DNA of 64,000 nucleotides from Pseudanabaena sp. UWO311 (GCF_006937785.1 NZ_SJEE01000002.1:186001-250000), one strand, 5' to 3'; counted from the stretch's first letter, positions 8,078-19,169 are shown. The notes: generated by a model not told the origin, from the sequence alone. A program made the numbers and translations.

Positions 8078-9760
8078 TTGATGCCTCCTAAAATAACTGC
8101 ATTCCATTCTCAAGTTAATGTCCAGCGCCAAGTCAAAATCCCCATGCGCGATCGCATTAATTTGACTGCTGACATTTATCGACCTAAAAATGTTGATAGT
8201 ACTTTACCAGTGCTATTGATGCGCTTACCCTATGGTCGAGCGATCGCCTCTAGTTGCACCTATGCTCATCCCAGTTGGTATGCCAGCCAAGGCTATATCG
8301 TGGTGATCCAAGATGTGCGTGGTTGTGGCACTTCTGAGGGTGAGTTCTATCCATTTCGCAATGAATATGATGATGGATTTGACACGGTTGAATGGTGTGC
8401 GAAAGAACTTGAAGGCAGTAGCGGCAAGGTGGGAATGTATGGATTTTCCTATCAGGGGGTGACCCAATTTCAAGCTGCTGTGCAACAGCCTCAAGGGCTA
8501 GTTACAATCTGTCCAAGTATGGCAACAGCAGATTTATATCATGGTTGGTTTTATTTTGGTGGTGCACTTTGTCTGGATTTTGACTTGGGCTGGGCTTTGC
8601 AATTGGCGCAGAATCGAGCATGGTATTTAAAAAAAGAGCCTCAAGCCACTAATCTTTTTGATGCCCAAAAGCAGATGTCTAAATGGTTAGGTGCTACACC
8701 ACTAAGTGAAATAGAACTATTTAAGAATGAATCCTTTGGAGATTTCGGTAGATTCTTTTTTGATTGGATTGGGAATCAGCAAGCTGATGATGAATATTGG
8801 CAAAAGCTAAATCCTCTGAGTTATTTCGATCTCTATGATTTACCTGCATTACATATTGCTGGATGGGCAGATATTTTTATTGAGGCGACGATTAACACAT
8901 ATCATCAAGCCAAATCTGCAACGCAGAAGCCACAGCATTTAGTGGTTGCACCTTGGCAGCATATGCCTTGGCTACCGAAAGTCGGTGAGATTGATTTTGG
9001 TGAAGTTGCCGTTTCTAAAATTGATCAATTGCAAGTGGATTGGTTTGATTTTTGGTTAAAAGGAATTGAGAATGGAATCTGCGATCGCGCTCCTGTAAAG
9101 ATGTTCTTCATGGGCAAAAATCACTGGTTAGATTTACCAGAATTTCCAAAAAATCCTCAAGCGAAAACACTCTATCTCTCTTCCCAAAAACAACTAAGCG
9201 ACCAATCACCAATCACCAATCACCAATTACCTGATATCTACGTCTACGATCCCCGTAATCCTAACCCTAATACTCCCTACGGATTCTATGACCAGCGTAA
9301 TGTGCATCATCGTTGGGATGTATTGGTTTATGAGAGTGCAGAACTGGATGAAGAGATCGCGATCGCAGGTATTCCCGAATTTATTCTCTATGCGGCTACC
9401 ACTGCGCCTGATACCGATTGGGTAATTAAGCTCTTAGATATTTATCCTGATGGTAAGCAAATGCTAGTGTCAATGGGTGTTTTACGAGCAAAGTTCCGTA
9501 AATCATGGACTGAGCCTGAATGGGTTGAATCGGATGTGGTGAATAAATATCGCATTAAATTACGTCCTACCTGTCAAAATTTTGCTCAAGGGCATCGGAT
9601 TGGCGTAGCGATCGCAAGTTCAGCTTTTCCTGCGATCGAGCGACATTCTAATACGCAAAAGTTACCGTCAGAGGCAACAATCTGTGACTTGGTGGAGGCA
9701 ACACAGCAAATTTTTTATGGTGTTGAATATCCTTCCCATTTACAACTACCAATCAAATAA
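8078..9760 (+). CDS. CocE/NonD family hydrolase (X-Pro dipeptidyl-peptidase-like)
   Basis: QVKIPMRDRINLTADIYRP, VIQDVRGCGTSEGEFYPF, MYGFSYQGVTQ nucleophile elbow. Confidence 0.88.
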   Translation: MMPPKITAFHSQVNVQRQVKIPMRDRINLTADIYRPKNVDSTLPVLLMRLPYGRAIASSCTYAHPSWYASQGYIVVIQDVRGCGTSEGEFYPFRNEYDDGFDTVEWCAKELEGSSGKVGMYGFSYQGVTQFQAAVQQPQGLVTICPSMATADLYHGWFYFGGALCLDFDLGWALQLAQNRAWYLKKEPQATNLFDAQKQMSKWLGATPLSEIELFKNESFGDFGRFFFDWIGNQQADDEYWQKLNPLSYFDLYDLPALHIAGWADIFIEATINTYHQAKSATQKPQHLVVAPWQHMPWLPKVGEIDFGEVAVSKIDQLQVDWFDFWLKGIENGICDRAPVKMFFMGKNHWLDLPEFPKNPQAKTLYLSSQKQLSDQSPITNHQLPDIYVYDPRNPNPNTPYGFYDQRNVHHRWDVLVYESAELDEEIAIAGIPEFILYAATTAPDTDWVIKLLDIYPDGKQMLVSMGVLRAKFRKSWTEPEWVESDVVNKYRIKLRPTCQNFAQGHRIGVAIASSAFPAIERHSNTQKLPSEATICDLVEATQQIFYGVEYPSHLQLPIK

Positions 9761-9806
9761 ATAAGTCTCTTTATTGAATCTTTAGGTTGTTTTTTACTAC
9801 GAGACT

Positions 9807-10772
9807 TTAGGTAACAAATACCCAATACATACCATCGGGAGCAAAAAAGCCAAAGGATCTTTCTCCAAATTCATTAATCACGATCTCACTGACATCATAA
9901 GCATCACTCTGTAAGATGCGATCGCGAAAGCTATCAATGTCATCAACCCGATAGGTGAACAGGCAGACACCTAGCGATCCTGGCTGAGCAAATTCTCGCT
10001 TGTCAGGGGTGGGATAGAGTGGGGTATAAACTTGAAATACACCAGCGATCGCTTCAGGAGAATTAAACATCGAATAGCATAACTCTTGTCCTTCTTGAAG
10101 CATTAAAATCTGGCGAGTGGCAGGCTTCTGATAACCTGAAAGGCGGTTGTTGAGGGTCATAGTCAAGCCAAATACCTCCTCATAAAAAGTCACCGATGCG
10201 TGATCAGTAGTCACAAAACTAGAATGAGTTCCTTCACTCACTCCCAAAGGAGAATTTTCGGGAATTGTGCCATAGCCATCACGATTGTAGTTGTAACGCT
10301 GAAAGAAAGCCTGCCTTGTTTCTGCGCCAATCACAAACATTTCGCGCACACCAACAAACCGATTGAAAATCCCCGTACCTTCATGACCAATTCCTTCAAT
10401 CCCACGCACAGGCTCAGAATAGATCCAGTTGCCACCATTGGCATTGTCATCTGCGAAGGCATCCGCAATTACAAAAATGTCGCGTACTAGTGAAGCAAAC
10501 CAACGACTGCCAGCTACCATAGGCAAAGTGTTTTCCAGCCCTTGATTACGGATCTCCTGCCAATACATTAGCCTGAGGGAACTATGTTTAGCAGAATCAC
10601 CATTTTGTAAGCGCACTGATATTAAGGGCGATGCATGTCCATATAGCGATCGCGCTGCTTCTGTATCTAAGTGACCACGCTTTACCTCCCGATAGCCAAA
10701 CTCTGCCCAATATTTTAGTGCCGCATCTAAATCCCTTGTACCAATGCAGTTTTCAAAAATTCCACTAATCAT
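9807..10772 (-). CDS. VOC/glyoxalase superfamily protein, two-domain
   Basis: Two VOC-like modules (RDLDAALKYWAEFGY; DHASVTFYEEVFGLTM...FFAPDGMYWVFV). Confidence 0.65.
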   Translation of the reverse strand: MISGIFENCIGTRDLDAALKYWAEFGYREVKRGHLDTEAARSLYGHASPLISVRLQNGDSAKHSSLRLMYWQEIRNQGLENTLPMVAGSRWFASLVRDIFVIADAFADDNANGGNWIYSEPVRGIEGIGHEGTGIFNRFVGVREMFVIGAETRQAFFQRYNYNRDGYGTIPENSPLGVSEGTHSSFVTTDHASVTFYEEVFGLTMTLNNRLSGYQKPATRQILMLQEGQELCYSMFNSPEAIAGVFQVYTPLYPTPDKREFAQPGSLGVCLFTYRVDDIDSFRDRILQSDAYDVSEIVINEFGERSFGFFAPDGMYWVFVT

Positions 10773-10851
10773 AGTCAGTCTCCCTTTTTTTGGAGTTTAC
10801 CAAAAATCAGTTTAGAATGTGGCTTTGCCACATTCTAAACTGATTTTTGGC

Positions 10852-11229
10852 TTAGCTTGCAGTGTAAGCTCGCCAACCACCATAGGAAGTAATTTCCTTT
10901 TGACCTTCACATAAAAACGGTTCGCCGAGAACGCCCAAAACTTCTTGTCCATCAGACAAAACAATTTTGCCAATACATAGCCCAGCAGGCTCAGATAATA
11001 AAATTGCTCCCAAAGCATCAGGAGTAATAGACCAGATCTCCAAGGCGATCGCTCGTCCATTTTCACTAACTCGTAACATCGCAGGATGGCGATCGGCAAT
11101 CGTCCAAAGTCTATACATAGGCGCAGTTATATCTTCTCTTACAAATACTGCCCCAACCTTCAGCAAGTTACCATTTAACTCTAGTCCTCGCATTAAAGTT
11201 CCATTTACGGCAAAATCAATCATCTGCAT
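10852..11229 (-). CDS. Stand-alone allophanate hydrolase C-terminal (AtzF-C-like) domain protein
   Basis: NGTLMRGLELNGNLLKVGA...APMYRLWTI...GLCIGKIVLSDGQEVLGVLGEP...EITSYGGWRAY matches the allophanate hydrolase C-terminal domain pattern. Confidence 0.7.
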   Translation of the reverse strand: MQMIDFAVNGTLMRGLELNGNLLKVGAVFVREDITAPMYRLWTIADRHPAMLRVSENGRAIALEIWSITPDALGAILLSEPAGLCIGKIVLSDGQEVLGVLGEPFLCEGQKEITSYGGWRAYTAS

Positions 11230-11275
11230 AGTTTTTTATTGTGGTAAGGGTGGACGGCGTTTTGCTTCTATTCCG

Positions 11276-12748
11276 TTAGTTTTTAGTTTGAGCAACGAGG
11301 TAGATGCGATCGCTTAACTGCCTCAATAACTGGGCGATATCCCCATCAGTTGATTGTAGTTGCGCGACTTTCTCGCAGCTATACATCACCGTCGTATGAT
11401 CTTTACCACCAACAGCCTCACCGATTTTGGGAAGACTGAGATTAGTGTGTTGACGCATGAGATACATCACATACTGACGGGCTTGGCTAATTTCTCTGCG
11501 CCGTGAATTTCCTAATAGATCCGCTAAATCAATATTCAGCATTTCTGTAACTACACTCAAAACCATCTCCGCAGATACTTCTACAGGCTCTTTAGGAGGA
11601 TTGAGAACTGGTGCAACATTTTCTACTGTCATCGGTAGTCCTGAGATGGAAATATAGGCAACAGTACGCACTAACGCTCCTTCCAATTCACGAATGTTAG
11701 AAGTATAGCTAGCGGCAATATAATGGAGGACATCAGCAGGAATTTTGAGATGATCGTATTCAGCTTTCTTTTGCAAGATTGCCATGCGCGTCTCCAAATC
11801 TGGAACTTGAATATCCGCAATCAATCCCATGGAGAAACGTGAACAAAGTCGCTCTTGTAAACGCGGAATCTGAGCAGGTGGGCGATCGCTTGCTATGACG
11901 ATTTGTTTACCAGTTTCGTAGAGCGTATTAAAGGTATGAAAAAATTCTTCTTGAGTGTATTCCTTACCCTCGATAAATTGAATATCATCAACAATCAGCA
12001 TATCGATCTCGCGATATAGCTCCCGAAATCTCTGCATACTATCTTTGCGAATTGCCGAAATTAGATCGTTAGTGAATTGCTCCGTCGATACATAGGCAAT
12101 TCTAGCTTTCGGTTCGATTTCCAGGCGATAATGGGCGATCGCTTGCATCAGGTGCGTCTTGCCTAGACCCACACCGCCACATAAAAATAAAGGGTTAAAC
12201 TCGCGCCCAGGGGACTCGGACACTGCCAGCGCTGCCGCATGTGCCATGCGATTGGTGGAGCCAACTACAAAACGATTGAAATTGTACTTAGGATTGAGAT
12301 TGCTAGGACGGGGTGCATTGCTGTGGGTTTCGGACTGGGGGATGATTGGAGTATTAAGCGTATTTGGAATTGCCGCTGACATTGCTTGTACTGCTTCCGC
12401 CGCGATCGCTGTTTCTAGCATCCCATCTTGACTAATTTCAACACCTTCGAGATTTAGATTTAGTTCTGGCTGACCAGTGGGAGGTTCACTACTTGGAGCC
12501 GCCTCAATACGAATTTCCACGGGATAACCGAGGATCTCTGTTACAGCATCTGTAATATTTTGAACATAATATTTATGAAGCCAATTTTTAGCAAAAATTG
12601 AAGGTGTGCGAATAGTCAAGCGATCAGCCGTAAGCTCATCAGCCACAACTGTTTTAATCCATCCTTCATAAGTAGGACGGCTAAGTTGGCTTTCAAGCAG
12701 TTCGAGAACTTGATTCCAGAGGGTTTCTAAGGAAATATCAACTGACAT
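11276..12748 (-). CDS. dnaA: Chromosomal replication initiator protein DnaA
   Basis: [20 protein letters not shown] Walker [17 protein letters not shown]-terminal [15 protein letters not shown] signature. Confidence 0.97.
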   Translation of the reverse strand: MSVDISLETLWNQVLELLESQLSRPTYEGWIKTVVADELTADRLTIRTPSIFAKNWLHKYYVQNITDAVTEILGYPVEIRIEAAPSSEPPTGQPELNLNLEGVEISQDGMLETAIAAEAVQAMSAAIPNTLNTPIIPQSETHSNAPRPSNLNPKYNFNRFVVGSTNRMAHAAALAVSESPGREFNPLFLCGGVGLGKTHLMQAIAHYRLEIEPKARIAYVSTEQFTNDLISAIRKDSMQRFRELYREIDMLIVDDIQFIEGKEYTQEEFFHTFNTLYETGKQIVIASDRPPAQIPRLQERLCSRFSMGLIADIQVPDLETRMAILQKKAEYDHLKIPADVLHYIAASYTSNIRELEGALVRTVAYISISGLPMTVENVAPVLNPPKEPVEVSAEMVLSVVTEMLNIDLADLLGNSRRREISQARQYVMYLMRQHTNLSLPKIGEAVGGKDHTTVMYSCEKVAQLQSTDGDIAQLLRQLSDRIYLVAQTKN

Positions 12749-12937
12749 CGTTGGTTTTAGTCAAGAGGGCTAACAGCGGATCACGATCTTATCGCGTGGA
12801 TTAAAATTTTGGAGAATTACTTAACTACTTGTGCAAAATAAATTATCGAAACCCGTAAAGTTGTGCCCCGCAAGGGCACAACTTTACGGGTTGGGGTTTG
12901 TAATTAATTATGTAAACATCTAAAATCAACTGACTTA

Positions 12938-14020
12938 ATGAATATTCTGAGGAATCCTCACACAAGCTCCAGAGCAAAATCTCAATCCAATTCTAGAGCG
13001 CGAATAGCTCTCACTATAGGCGATCCCGCAGGAATTGGTACGGAAATCATTTTGAAATCTCTTGCCGATCGCACTTTACTAGCTCTAGATGCTGAGTTTA
13101 CGGTGTTTGGTGATCAACGCTATCTCAGAGACACCTATGATTTGTTAAGAAATCATGGCAATCTACTGATCGCCGATCCCGATCGCCTAGATATTGTCGA
13201 TATCAGTACGAATGAGGCGATTTCATTGGGAATTGGCAATCGAGCTAGTGGGGCAGCTAGTTTTGCTTATCTTGATGCTGCGATCTCTGCAACTCTGGCT
13301 GGTGCTTTTGATGCGATCGTCACCGCCCCGATCGCAAAGTCAGCATGGAAACAAGCGGGGCATGACTATGCTGGACAAACTGAGTTGCTAGCCGAGCGTA
13401 GCCAAGTCGATGATTTTGGCATGTTGTTTGTGGGCAAATCTCCTCATACAGACTGGGTATTAAGGACTTTGCTAGCGACGGTGCATATTCCTTTGAGCGA
13501 AGTGACAACGCAACTTACACCAGAGTTAATTGAGCAAAAATTAGAGTTGTTACGCCGATCGCTGTTACAAGATTTTGGTATCACGAATCCACGAATCGCT
13601 ATATCAGGAATCAATCCCCATAGCGGTGAACAGGGGCAACTGGGACACGAGGAGCGCGACTGGTTACAGCCTTTAATTGAGCGTTATCGTCAACAGCATC
13701 CTAATGTGCAAATCACTAATCCGATTCCTCCCGACACAATGTGGATCAATCCAGCGAGAGCTTGGAGCGATCGAGATCGGGTTTCACTTGGTCATGATGC
13801 CTATCTTGCTATGTATCACGATCAAGGTTTAATTCCCGTAAAGCTTTTAGCTTTTGATCGGGCTGTGAATACGACGATTGGTTTACCCTTCGTGAGGACA
13901 TCACCCGATCACGGTACAGCCTTTGATATTGCAGGCAAAGGTATTGCCGATCCTGCTAGTACGATCGAAGCGATCGCTTTAGCTGTAGAACTCACAAAAA
14001 TACGTAGGGAATCGCCGTAA
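12938..14020 (+). CDS. pdxA: 4-hydroxythreonine-4-phosphate dehydrogenase
   Basis: [34 protein letters not shown]-type motif, [24 protein letters not shown]. Confidence 0.95.
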   Translation: MNILRNPHTSSRAKSQSNSRARIALTIGDPAGIGTEIILKSLADRTLLALDAEFTVFGDQRYLRDTYDLLRNHGNLLIADPDRLDIVDISTNEAISLGIGNRASGAASFAYLDAAISATLAGAFDAIVTAPIAKSAWKQAGHDYAGQTELLAERSQVDDFGMLFVGKSPHTDWVLRTLLATVHIPLSEVTTQLTPELIEQKLELLRRSLLQDFGITNPRIAISGINPHSGEQGQLGHEERDWLQPLIERYRQQHPNVQITNPIPPDTMWINPARAWSDRDRVSLGHDAYLAMYHDQGLIPVKLLAFDRAVNTTIGLPFVRTSPDHGTAFDIAGKGIADPASTIEAIALAVELTKIRRESP

Positions 14021-14126
14021 AAATAAGGAAGCAATTTTTGTGTGGCGCGGCTTTGCCGCCCCACACAAAAATTGCTTCCTTATTTTCCAAAAGTAGGCGG
14101 CGCATTGCGCCGCCTACTTTTGGAGA

Positions 14127-14588
14127 TTATTCAGCAATAACTTGAATTTTGATGGTAGCTGTAACTTCAGCATGAAGCTTGATCGAAACATCAAAAGTAC
14201 CTGTTTGATTAATTTCAGGAATCGTAATGTCGCGGTGATCGATTTCTAACATCGACTTCGCTGTAATCAACTGAGCAACTTCGCGATCAGTTACAGTACC
14301 GAAAATTGCATTACCTTCGCCAACTTTTTTCTTGATAATAAAACCGCCAATGGTCGAGAGTGCAGTCTTACGGCTTTCTGCTTCTTGGCGAATTGCGATC
14401 AAACGTTGACGCTCAACTTCTTTGCGTCTTTCAACTTCTCTAACAACACCTGTGGTGGCACGAATAGCCATACCTTGAGGTATGAGGAAATTTTGGGCAT
14501 AACCAGGCGCTACAGATACTAAGTCGCCGAGTTTACCTAATTTTGTAACATTTTTGGTCAGCATGACCTGCAAATTACTCTTTGCCAT
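14127..14588 (-). CDS. rplI: 50S ribosomal protein L9
   Basis: VMLTKNVTKLGKLGDLVSVAPGYAQNFLIPQGMA. Confidence 0.95.
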   Translation of the reverse strand: MAKSNLQVMLTKNVTKLGKLGDLVSVAPGYAQNFLIPQGMAIRATTGVVREVERRKEVERQRLIAIRQEAESRKTALSTIGGFIIKKKVGEGNAIFGTVTDREVAQLITAKSMLEIDHRDITIPEINQTGTFDVSIKLHAEVTATIKIQVIAE

Positions 14589-14799
14589 GTGCTTTTGACT
14601 CTTACTCGTTTAAAATATAGGTTGGGATCTATGAAAGTGTACAGTCCGCACGCTTTCATTAATCGTTATGAGAATTACTGATAGCTATGGTCAAACATCG
14701 AAGTTAGAACTAATATAGATATATTAGAATTTACGGTTTTAACCAGACTTTCTAGTATAGCGAAAAAACTGGCTTTGTAGACTCTACAAAAAATTTACG

Positions 14800-15924
14800 A
14801 TGCAGCATTGGCAGTTATCTAAAATCTCTGGGCAAATTTTGCCTCTTCTGTTCCTTTCTCTGGTAGCCGTAGGGTTGCCTAGTTGTACAGGTAATCAGCC
14901 TCCTAAACCTTTTAGTTCTGAAGCTTTACCCACAGAAGCGATCGCGGAAATCAGTGAAATTCGCAGCTATCCAGTGCGAGTTAAGTATATTAATGCTACA
15001 TCCTCCCGACCTGCAACTATTGGGGTGCCACTTAAGGTCAATGAAAGTGTCAGCACTGAGGATACCTCAACTGCTCAAGTGACCTTACGCAGTGGTTCAA
15101 TTATCAGAATTGGCGGAAAATCAACTTTAACCCTCAAGCCGCAAAACCAAGTTGAATTTACCTCTGGACGCTTAGTCGCATGGGCTGCGAAAGATCTCAA
15201 ATCTCCAGCCCAAGTCCAAACTCCGTTTGGCGAAATTTCCAGCAATGATGGCACTGTATATCTAGAAATACCTGAAAAGGCTTCTGAAGAGCGTCGAGTG
15301 ATTGCTCTCGATGGCACTGTTACGGTTTTGCTAAAAAGCACATCAGAGATTGTTACCCTTGGCAAAGGTGAAGAAATTAGAATCCAAGCTGATGGCAAAG
15401 CTTCTGCACCAAAACGCATTGACAAAGAAAGTATTGACAAGCGGATTGCCAATAACTCACTAATTTTTGGATTTAGCTCTCAGTTAGCAAGCTTGCCTCA
15501 AATTAGCTCCGAATTTGGGGTGACAGCATCGTTTAAAGAAGCGAAGACAATCGAGTTTCGCCGTTCTGACTTACCCAAGACTAGTGAAAACAAGAATCGG
15601 AATAAAGTTACTTATACTTCAGGCAATGCAAATAGCGATCGCAATGATCGACGAGAAGATCCGACTGATAACAAGCAAAGAGACCAAACTGCTGCTAATA
15701 AGAATGATCCTCCAGCTACTCCAGAAGTAAAACCAACAACTCCACCTCCAGCGAACAATCCCCCAGAGCCAGTAAGAGCAAACACACCCGCTCCTACGCC
15801 TGCAAATACTACCGTGGCGACTCCTGTAGAACCACCCCAGCCTGCTCCTTTAGAACCACCACCCCAGCCAGTTCAGCCTGAGATACCTGCCCCTGCGCCT
15901 GTAACTCCAGCACCAAAACCATAA
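14800..15924 (+). CDS. FecR-domain lipoprotein with proline-rich C-terminal tail
   Basis: Lipobox-like LVAVGLPSC; FecR-type core (VTLRSGSIIRIGGKSTLTL...TPFGEISSNDGTVYLEI); PAPTPANTTV... tail. Confidence 0.7.
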   Translation: MQHWQLSKISGQILPLLFLSLVAVGLPSCTGNQPPKPFSSEALPTEAIAEISEIRSYPVRVKYINATSSRPATIGVPLKVNESVSTEDTSTAQVTLRSGSIIRIGGKSTLTLKPQNQVEFTSGRLVAWAAKDLKSPAQVQTPFGEISSNDGTVYLEIPEKASEERRVIALDGTVTVLLKSTSEIVTLGKGEEIRIQADGKASAPKRIDKESIDKRIANNSLIFGFSSQLASLPQISSEFGVTASFKEAKTIEFRRSDLPKTSENKNRNKVTYTSGNANSDRNDRREDPTDNKQRDQTAANKNDPPATPEVKPTTPPPANNPPEPVRANTPAPTPANTTVATPVEPPQPAPLEPPPQPVQPEIPAPAPVTPAPKP

Positions 15925-15957
15925 ACTAAAAACGGCGCAACGCGCCGTTTTTGGTTT
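15923..15957. terminator. Hairpin aaactaaaaacggcgcaacgcgccgtttttggttt
   Basis: Stem immediately at and after the stop codon of 14800-15924 with T-rich 3' arm. Confidence 0.7.
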
Positions 15958-15958
15958 A

Positions 15959-16005
15959 ACCCAAAAGAGAATGGCGGCGCTTTGCGCCGCCATTCTCTTT
16001 TGGGT
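15959..16005. repeat. Perfect long palindrome with ACCCAAAAGA outer arm and GGCGGCGC core
   Basis: acccaaaagagaatggcggcgctttgcgccgccattctcttttgggt. Confidence 0.85.
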
Positions 16006-16112
16006 CTGAGCGCAAAGCGCTATAAGTCTAAAATTGATGTGGCGATCGCAATCTCTTGTGTTAACATCTGACGCTTAAAAGAGTCTAAATAGGGTGTAGT
16101 GAGGACATAAAG

Positions 16113-17201
16113 ATGTTGACAAATCAAAAGATATCTGGGGCGATCGCGAAAACTTTCTCTCAAATTTTCCCAAAGGCACTATTAGCCATAACAGTTAACG
16201 TAGCTAGTCTATGCGCCCTGAGCTATGGAGTCATTAATAACGCAGAGGCAATTAATCCTGACAGCCATAACCTCATACCTCAAAATATTCGTCTTGCCCG
16301 TAATCCATCATTAAATGTAGATGGTCGAATTAGTTCAACCCTCGTAGATGAACAGGGTCGGCTTTGGATCGGAACTTGGCAAGGTTTAATGCAAATTGAT
16401 CAAAGGTCTGGAAAAGCGATCGCCTCCATATCTTTACCTAATTCTACTGTCACAGCATTATTGGAAGATCGTCGTGGGTACTTCTGGGTTGGTACAACTT
16501 CGGGCTTGTACCAAATCGATCCTGACTCAGGCAAAATTGAAAATATTGCAATCCAACTATCTTCGAGTCGGATTCTGAGTCTAGCTATGGATCGAGCTGG
16601 CTTTATCTGGGTTGGCACTGATCAAGGAATTACTCGCATCAGTCCCTATAATGCTGAGACCTATGCCAGACTTCCCGATATTCCTGGGACAGCCGCGAAT
16701 GTGATGCAGATTGATAATGCTGGCAATATTTGGGTTGGCACATTAAATGGCTTGTTTAAACTTAATCCTGGGACAGCCAAAATCACCGCAAGGATTCCCT
16801 ATGTATCAGGGCAAATTGTTCAAGCGATCGCTGTGGATCCATCGGGGAAGATTTGGGCAGGAACGCCACGTAATGTGATTGAAATTAATCCAAATACTAA
16901 TAAAGCGATCGCACGCATTAATTCTGTAACAGGGAGGGATATTGTGGCTCTGGTAAGTAGTAAAAATGGCGAGTTGTGGATCGGCATGAGAGATGGGTTA
17001 GTGCTTGCAAGTACTGACAATGGCGCAATTAAATCATCAATCTACAATTTGCCAAGTAGTTCAGTCATCAATTTACTGGTGCACAATCAACAGATCTGGG
17101 TTGGCACTGAGGACGGCTTAGGCAAGATCAACAGTAATCTTAAACAATCAGAAATACCAACAGCTACTGCTACAGTCGTCTACAAAATGCCTAGCAAGTA
17201 A
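16113..17201 (+). CDS. Two-component-regulator-type beta-propeller repeat protein (secreted)
   Basis: Repeated (W)(I/V)GT motifs (LWIGTWQGLMQID, FWVGTTSGLYQID, IWVGTDQGITRIS, IWVGTLNGLFKLN); N-terminal signal-like segment. Confidence 0.8.
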   Translation: MLTNQKISGAIAKTFSQIFPKALLAITVNVASLCALSYGVINNAEAINPDSHNLIPQNIRLARNPSLNVDGRISSTLVDEQGRLWIGTWQGLMQIDQRSGKAIASISLPNSTVTALLEDRRGYFWVGTTSGLYQIDPDSGKIENIAIQLSSSRILSLAMDRAGFIWVGTDQGITRISPYNAETYARLPDIPGTAANVMQIDNAGNIWVGTLNGLFKLNPGTAKITARIPYVSGQIVQAIAVDPSGKIWAGTPRNVIEINPNTNKAIARINSVTGRDIVALVSSKNGELWIGMRDGLVLASTDNGAIKSSIYNLPSSSVINLLVHNQQIWVGTEDGLGKINSNLKQSEIPTATATVVYKMPSK

Positions 17202-17235
17202 AAAGAGGGTGCGAAGCACCCTCTTTTTACTTGCT
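17193..17235. terminator. Perfect palindrome overlapping the stop codon of the propeller gene
   Basis: agcaagtaaaaagagggtgcgaagcaccctctttttacttgct. Confidence 0.75.
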
Positions 17236-17427
17236 ATAAAACCCAAAAGATGAGAGGTTGCACAAAGTGTCGCTTCTCGTCTTTTGGGTTTTATGGCTAT
17301 ATTTTAGATCAGAAAAAGCTATATAGCGGTTTGAAAATCATTAGGTTATGAGTAAGTTTAGACAATATTGCCTTGCGATATTGCCTAAACTTATTTTGGC
17401 TTGAGTTGTGGAGAAATAGACTAAAAG

Positions 17428-18906
17428 ATGGATGTTTTATTAACAAAACTGTATGAAATCTTCACAGCCCAAATTTTAGATATTGGAGGTACTAAGTTTT
17501 CGATCGCGACAATCGCCTCTTTACTAGGACTAATTATCCTAGCTTTTTTTGTATCTAGACTTATTAGCGAAATCATTCGGCGAACACTTTTAAATCGATT
17601 TCGCATTAATCGCGGATTACAAGAAGCGATTACCGTATTTATCAAATATGTATTGATCACCCTTAGTAGCGTGATCATTTTACAAACGGCGGGAATTAAT
17701 CTCAGTTCCTTAGCTGTAATTGCTGGTGTAGTAGGAATTGGACTCGGCTTTGGATTACAAAATATTGCCAGTAACTTTATTAGCGGACTAGTTTTGCTAT
17801 TCGAGCAAACAATTAAGGTTGGCGATTATATCGAAATCGGAGAACTCAAGGGCACAATTGAAAAAATTTCCATTCGCTCTACAATTATCCGTACTGAAGA
17901 TGACCTATTCGTGATTGTGCCAAATCAAAGGTTTATCGAGAACAATACGGTCAACTGGAGTTATGAAGGACATACTTGCCGAATTCATATACCTGTCAGT
18001 GTTGCTTATGACACAGATCTATTGGTCTTGACTGAAACCTTACTAACTGCGGCTCGGCATGAGCCCCGTGTACTATCTAACCCACCACCAGAAGTTTGGT
18101 TTAAATCATTTGGTAGAGAATCACTTGAGTTTGAGCTATTGGTTTGGATTGATGATCCTGATGCCAACGAACCAATTCGGAGTTCTATTAATTTTCGGGT
18201 TGCCTATGAGTTCAGAGCTAAAGGCATTAGAATTCCTTTCCCAACTAGAGAAATAATCCTGCACAATCCTAAAGTACTTAGTCAAATTGTTACTAAGAGA
18301 GAGCCAGAAGATTATGAAAATATTCAAAATCTACAAACCACAAAACAGACAAGTTCTCAAACATCTTCCGCTAATCATGAAATAGATGCGAGCAGTCTGC
18401 GTGATTTATTGCGAAAAATATCCTACTTTGAAAGAAGTACAGAAGTAGAACTATTTGCTTTAATTGCAAGGGGTTATCGTAAATATATTGATATAGGCGA
18501 AGTGATTTGCCGTGAAGGAGATCCTAGTGAGGAGTTCTACATCATTTTGTCTGGGGCAGTAGAAGTTTTTTCTGAAAGGAATAATCAAGCGATCGCAACT
18601 TTAAGGGAAGGTGATTTTTTTGGTGAAATATCTCTACTGACTGGTACGCCTCGAACTGCAACTGTCCGAGCTTTGGTCGTTAATACAGTTCTTTTTGTGG
18701 TTGAGCGTCAACAATTGCAAAAACTTTTAAGTGAACATAAGGAGTTAGGTGAACAAATAGCTGTGAAATTATCAGAACGTCAACAGATTTTAATCAGTCT
18801 CGGATTATTGAATGAAGAAGAATTGCAGCGATCGCAATATGCCGCACTGACATGGGTACGCGATCGCTTAAATAATTTATTTGGGATTAGCTTAGGCAAA
18901 AACTAA
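17428..18906 (+). CDS. MscS-family mechanosensitive channel with C-terminal cyclic-nucleotide-binding domain
   Basis: MscS pore/beta region (GLGFGLQNIASNFISGLVLLFEQTIKVGDYIEIGELKGTIEKISIRSTIIRTED); cNMP-BD (EVICREGDPSEEFYIILSGAVEVF...GDFFGEISLLTGTPRTATVRAL). Confidence 0.92.
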   Translation: MDVLLTKLYEIFTAQILDIGGTKFSIATIASLLGLIILAFFVSRLISEIIRRTLLNRFRINRGLQEAITVFIKYVLITLSSVIILQTAGINLSSLAVIAGVVGIGLGFGLQNIASNFISGLVLLFEQTIKVGDYIEIGELKGTIEKISIRSTIIRTEDDLFVIVPNQRFIENNTVNWSYEGHTCRIHIPVSVAYDTDLLVLTETLLTAARHEPRVLSNPPPEVWFKSFGRESLEFELLVWIDDPDANEPIRSSINFRVAYEFRAKGIRIPFPTREIILHNPKVLSQIVTKREPEDYENIQNLQTTKQTSSQTSSANHEIDASSLRDLLRKISYFERSTEVELFALIARGYRKYIDIGEVICREGDPSEEFYIILSGAVEVFSERNNQAIATLREGDFFGEISLLTGTPRTATVRALVVNTVLFVVERQQLQKLLSEHKELGEQIAVKLSERQQILISLGLLNEEELQRSQYAALTWVRDRLNNLFGISLGKN

Positions 18907-19169
18907 TATAGTAGGTATGCTCAAAGCTGCACCAATAAGTATTTGAGAGTGCTACTTTCTCATTTTGCAAATAAAGATCTTTGGACAGTTTAATTTTTTG
19001 AGATAGGCGATCGCCTATCTCAAAAAAAATCATAAGGAGTATTACCAAAATGTGACATGGCATAGCCATTTTACGTTTTGGTGTAAATCATGACCTAAAG
19101 AGTGATGACAACTTGGAGAATTGTCATGAGATTCTGGTATGTTTGAGGTTCGCCGTTAGCTGACAATCC

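Noticed and set aside
10812-11099. 95-aa minus ORF overlapping the AtzF-C-like gene
   Set aside because: Out-of-frame overlap with a better-supported CDS and starts/ends in a palindrome
12749-12937. dnaA upstream region as oriC
   Set aside because: No cluster of TTATCCACA-like DnaA boxes seen and no dnaN adjacent; only a hairpin is present
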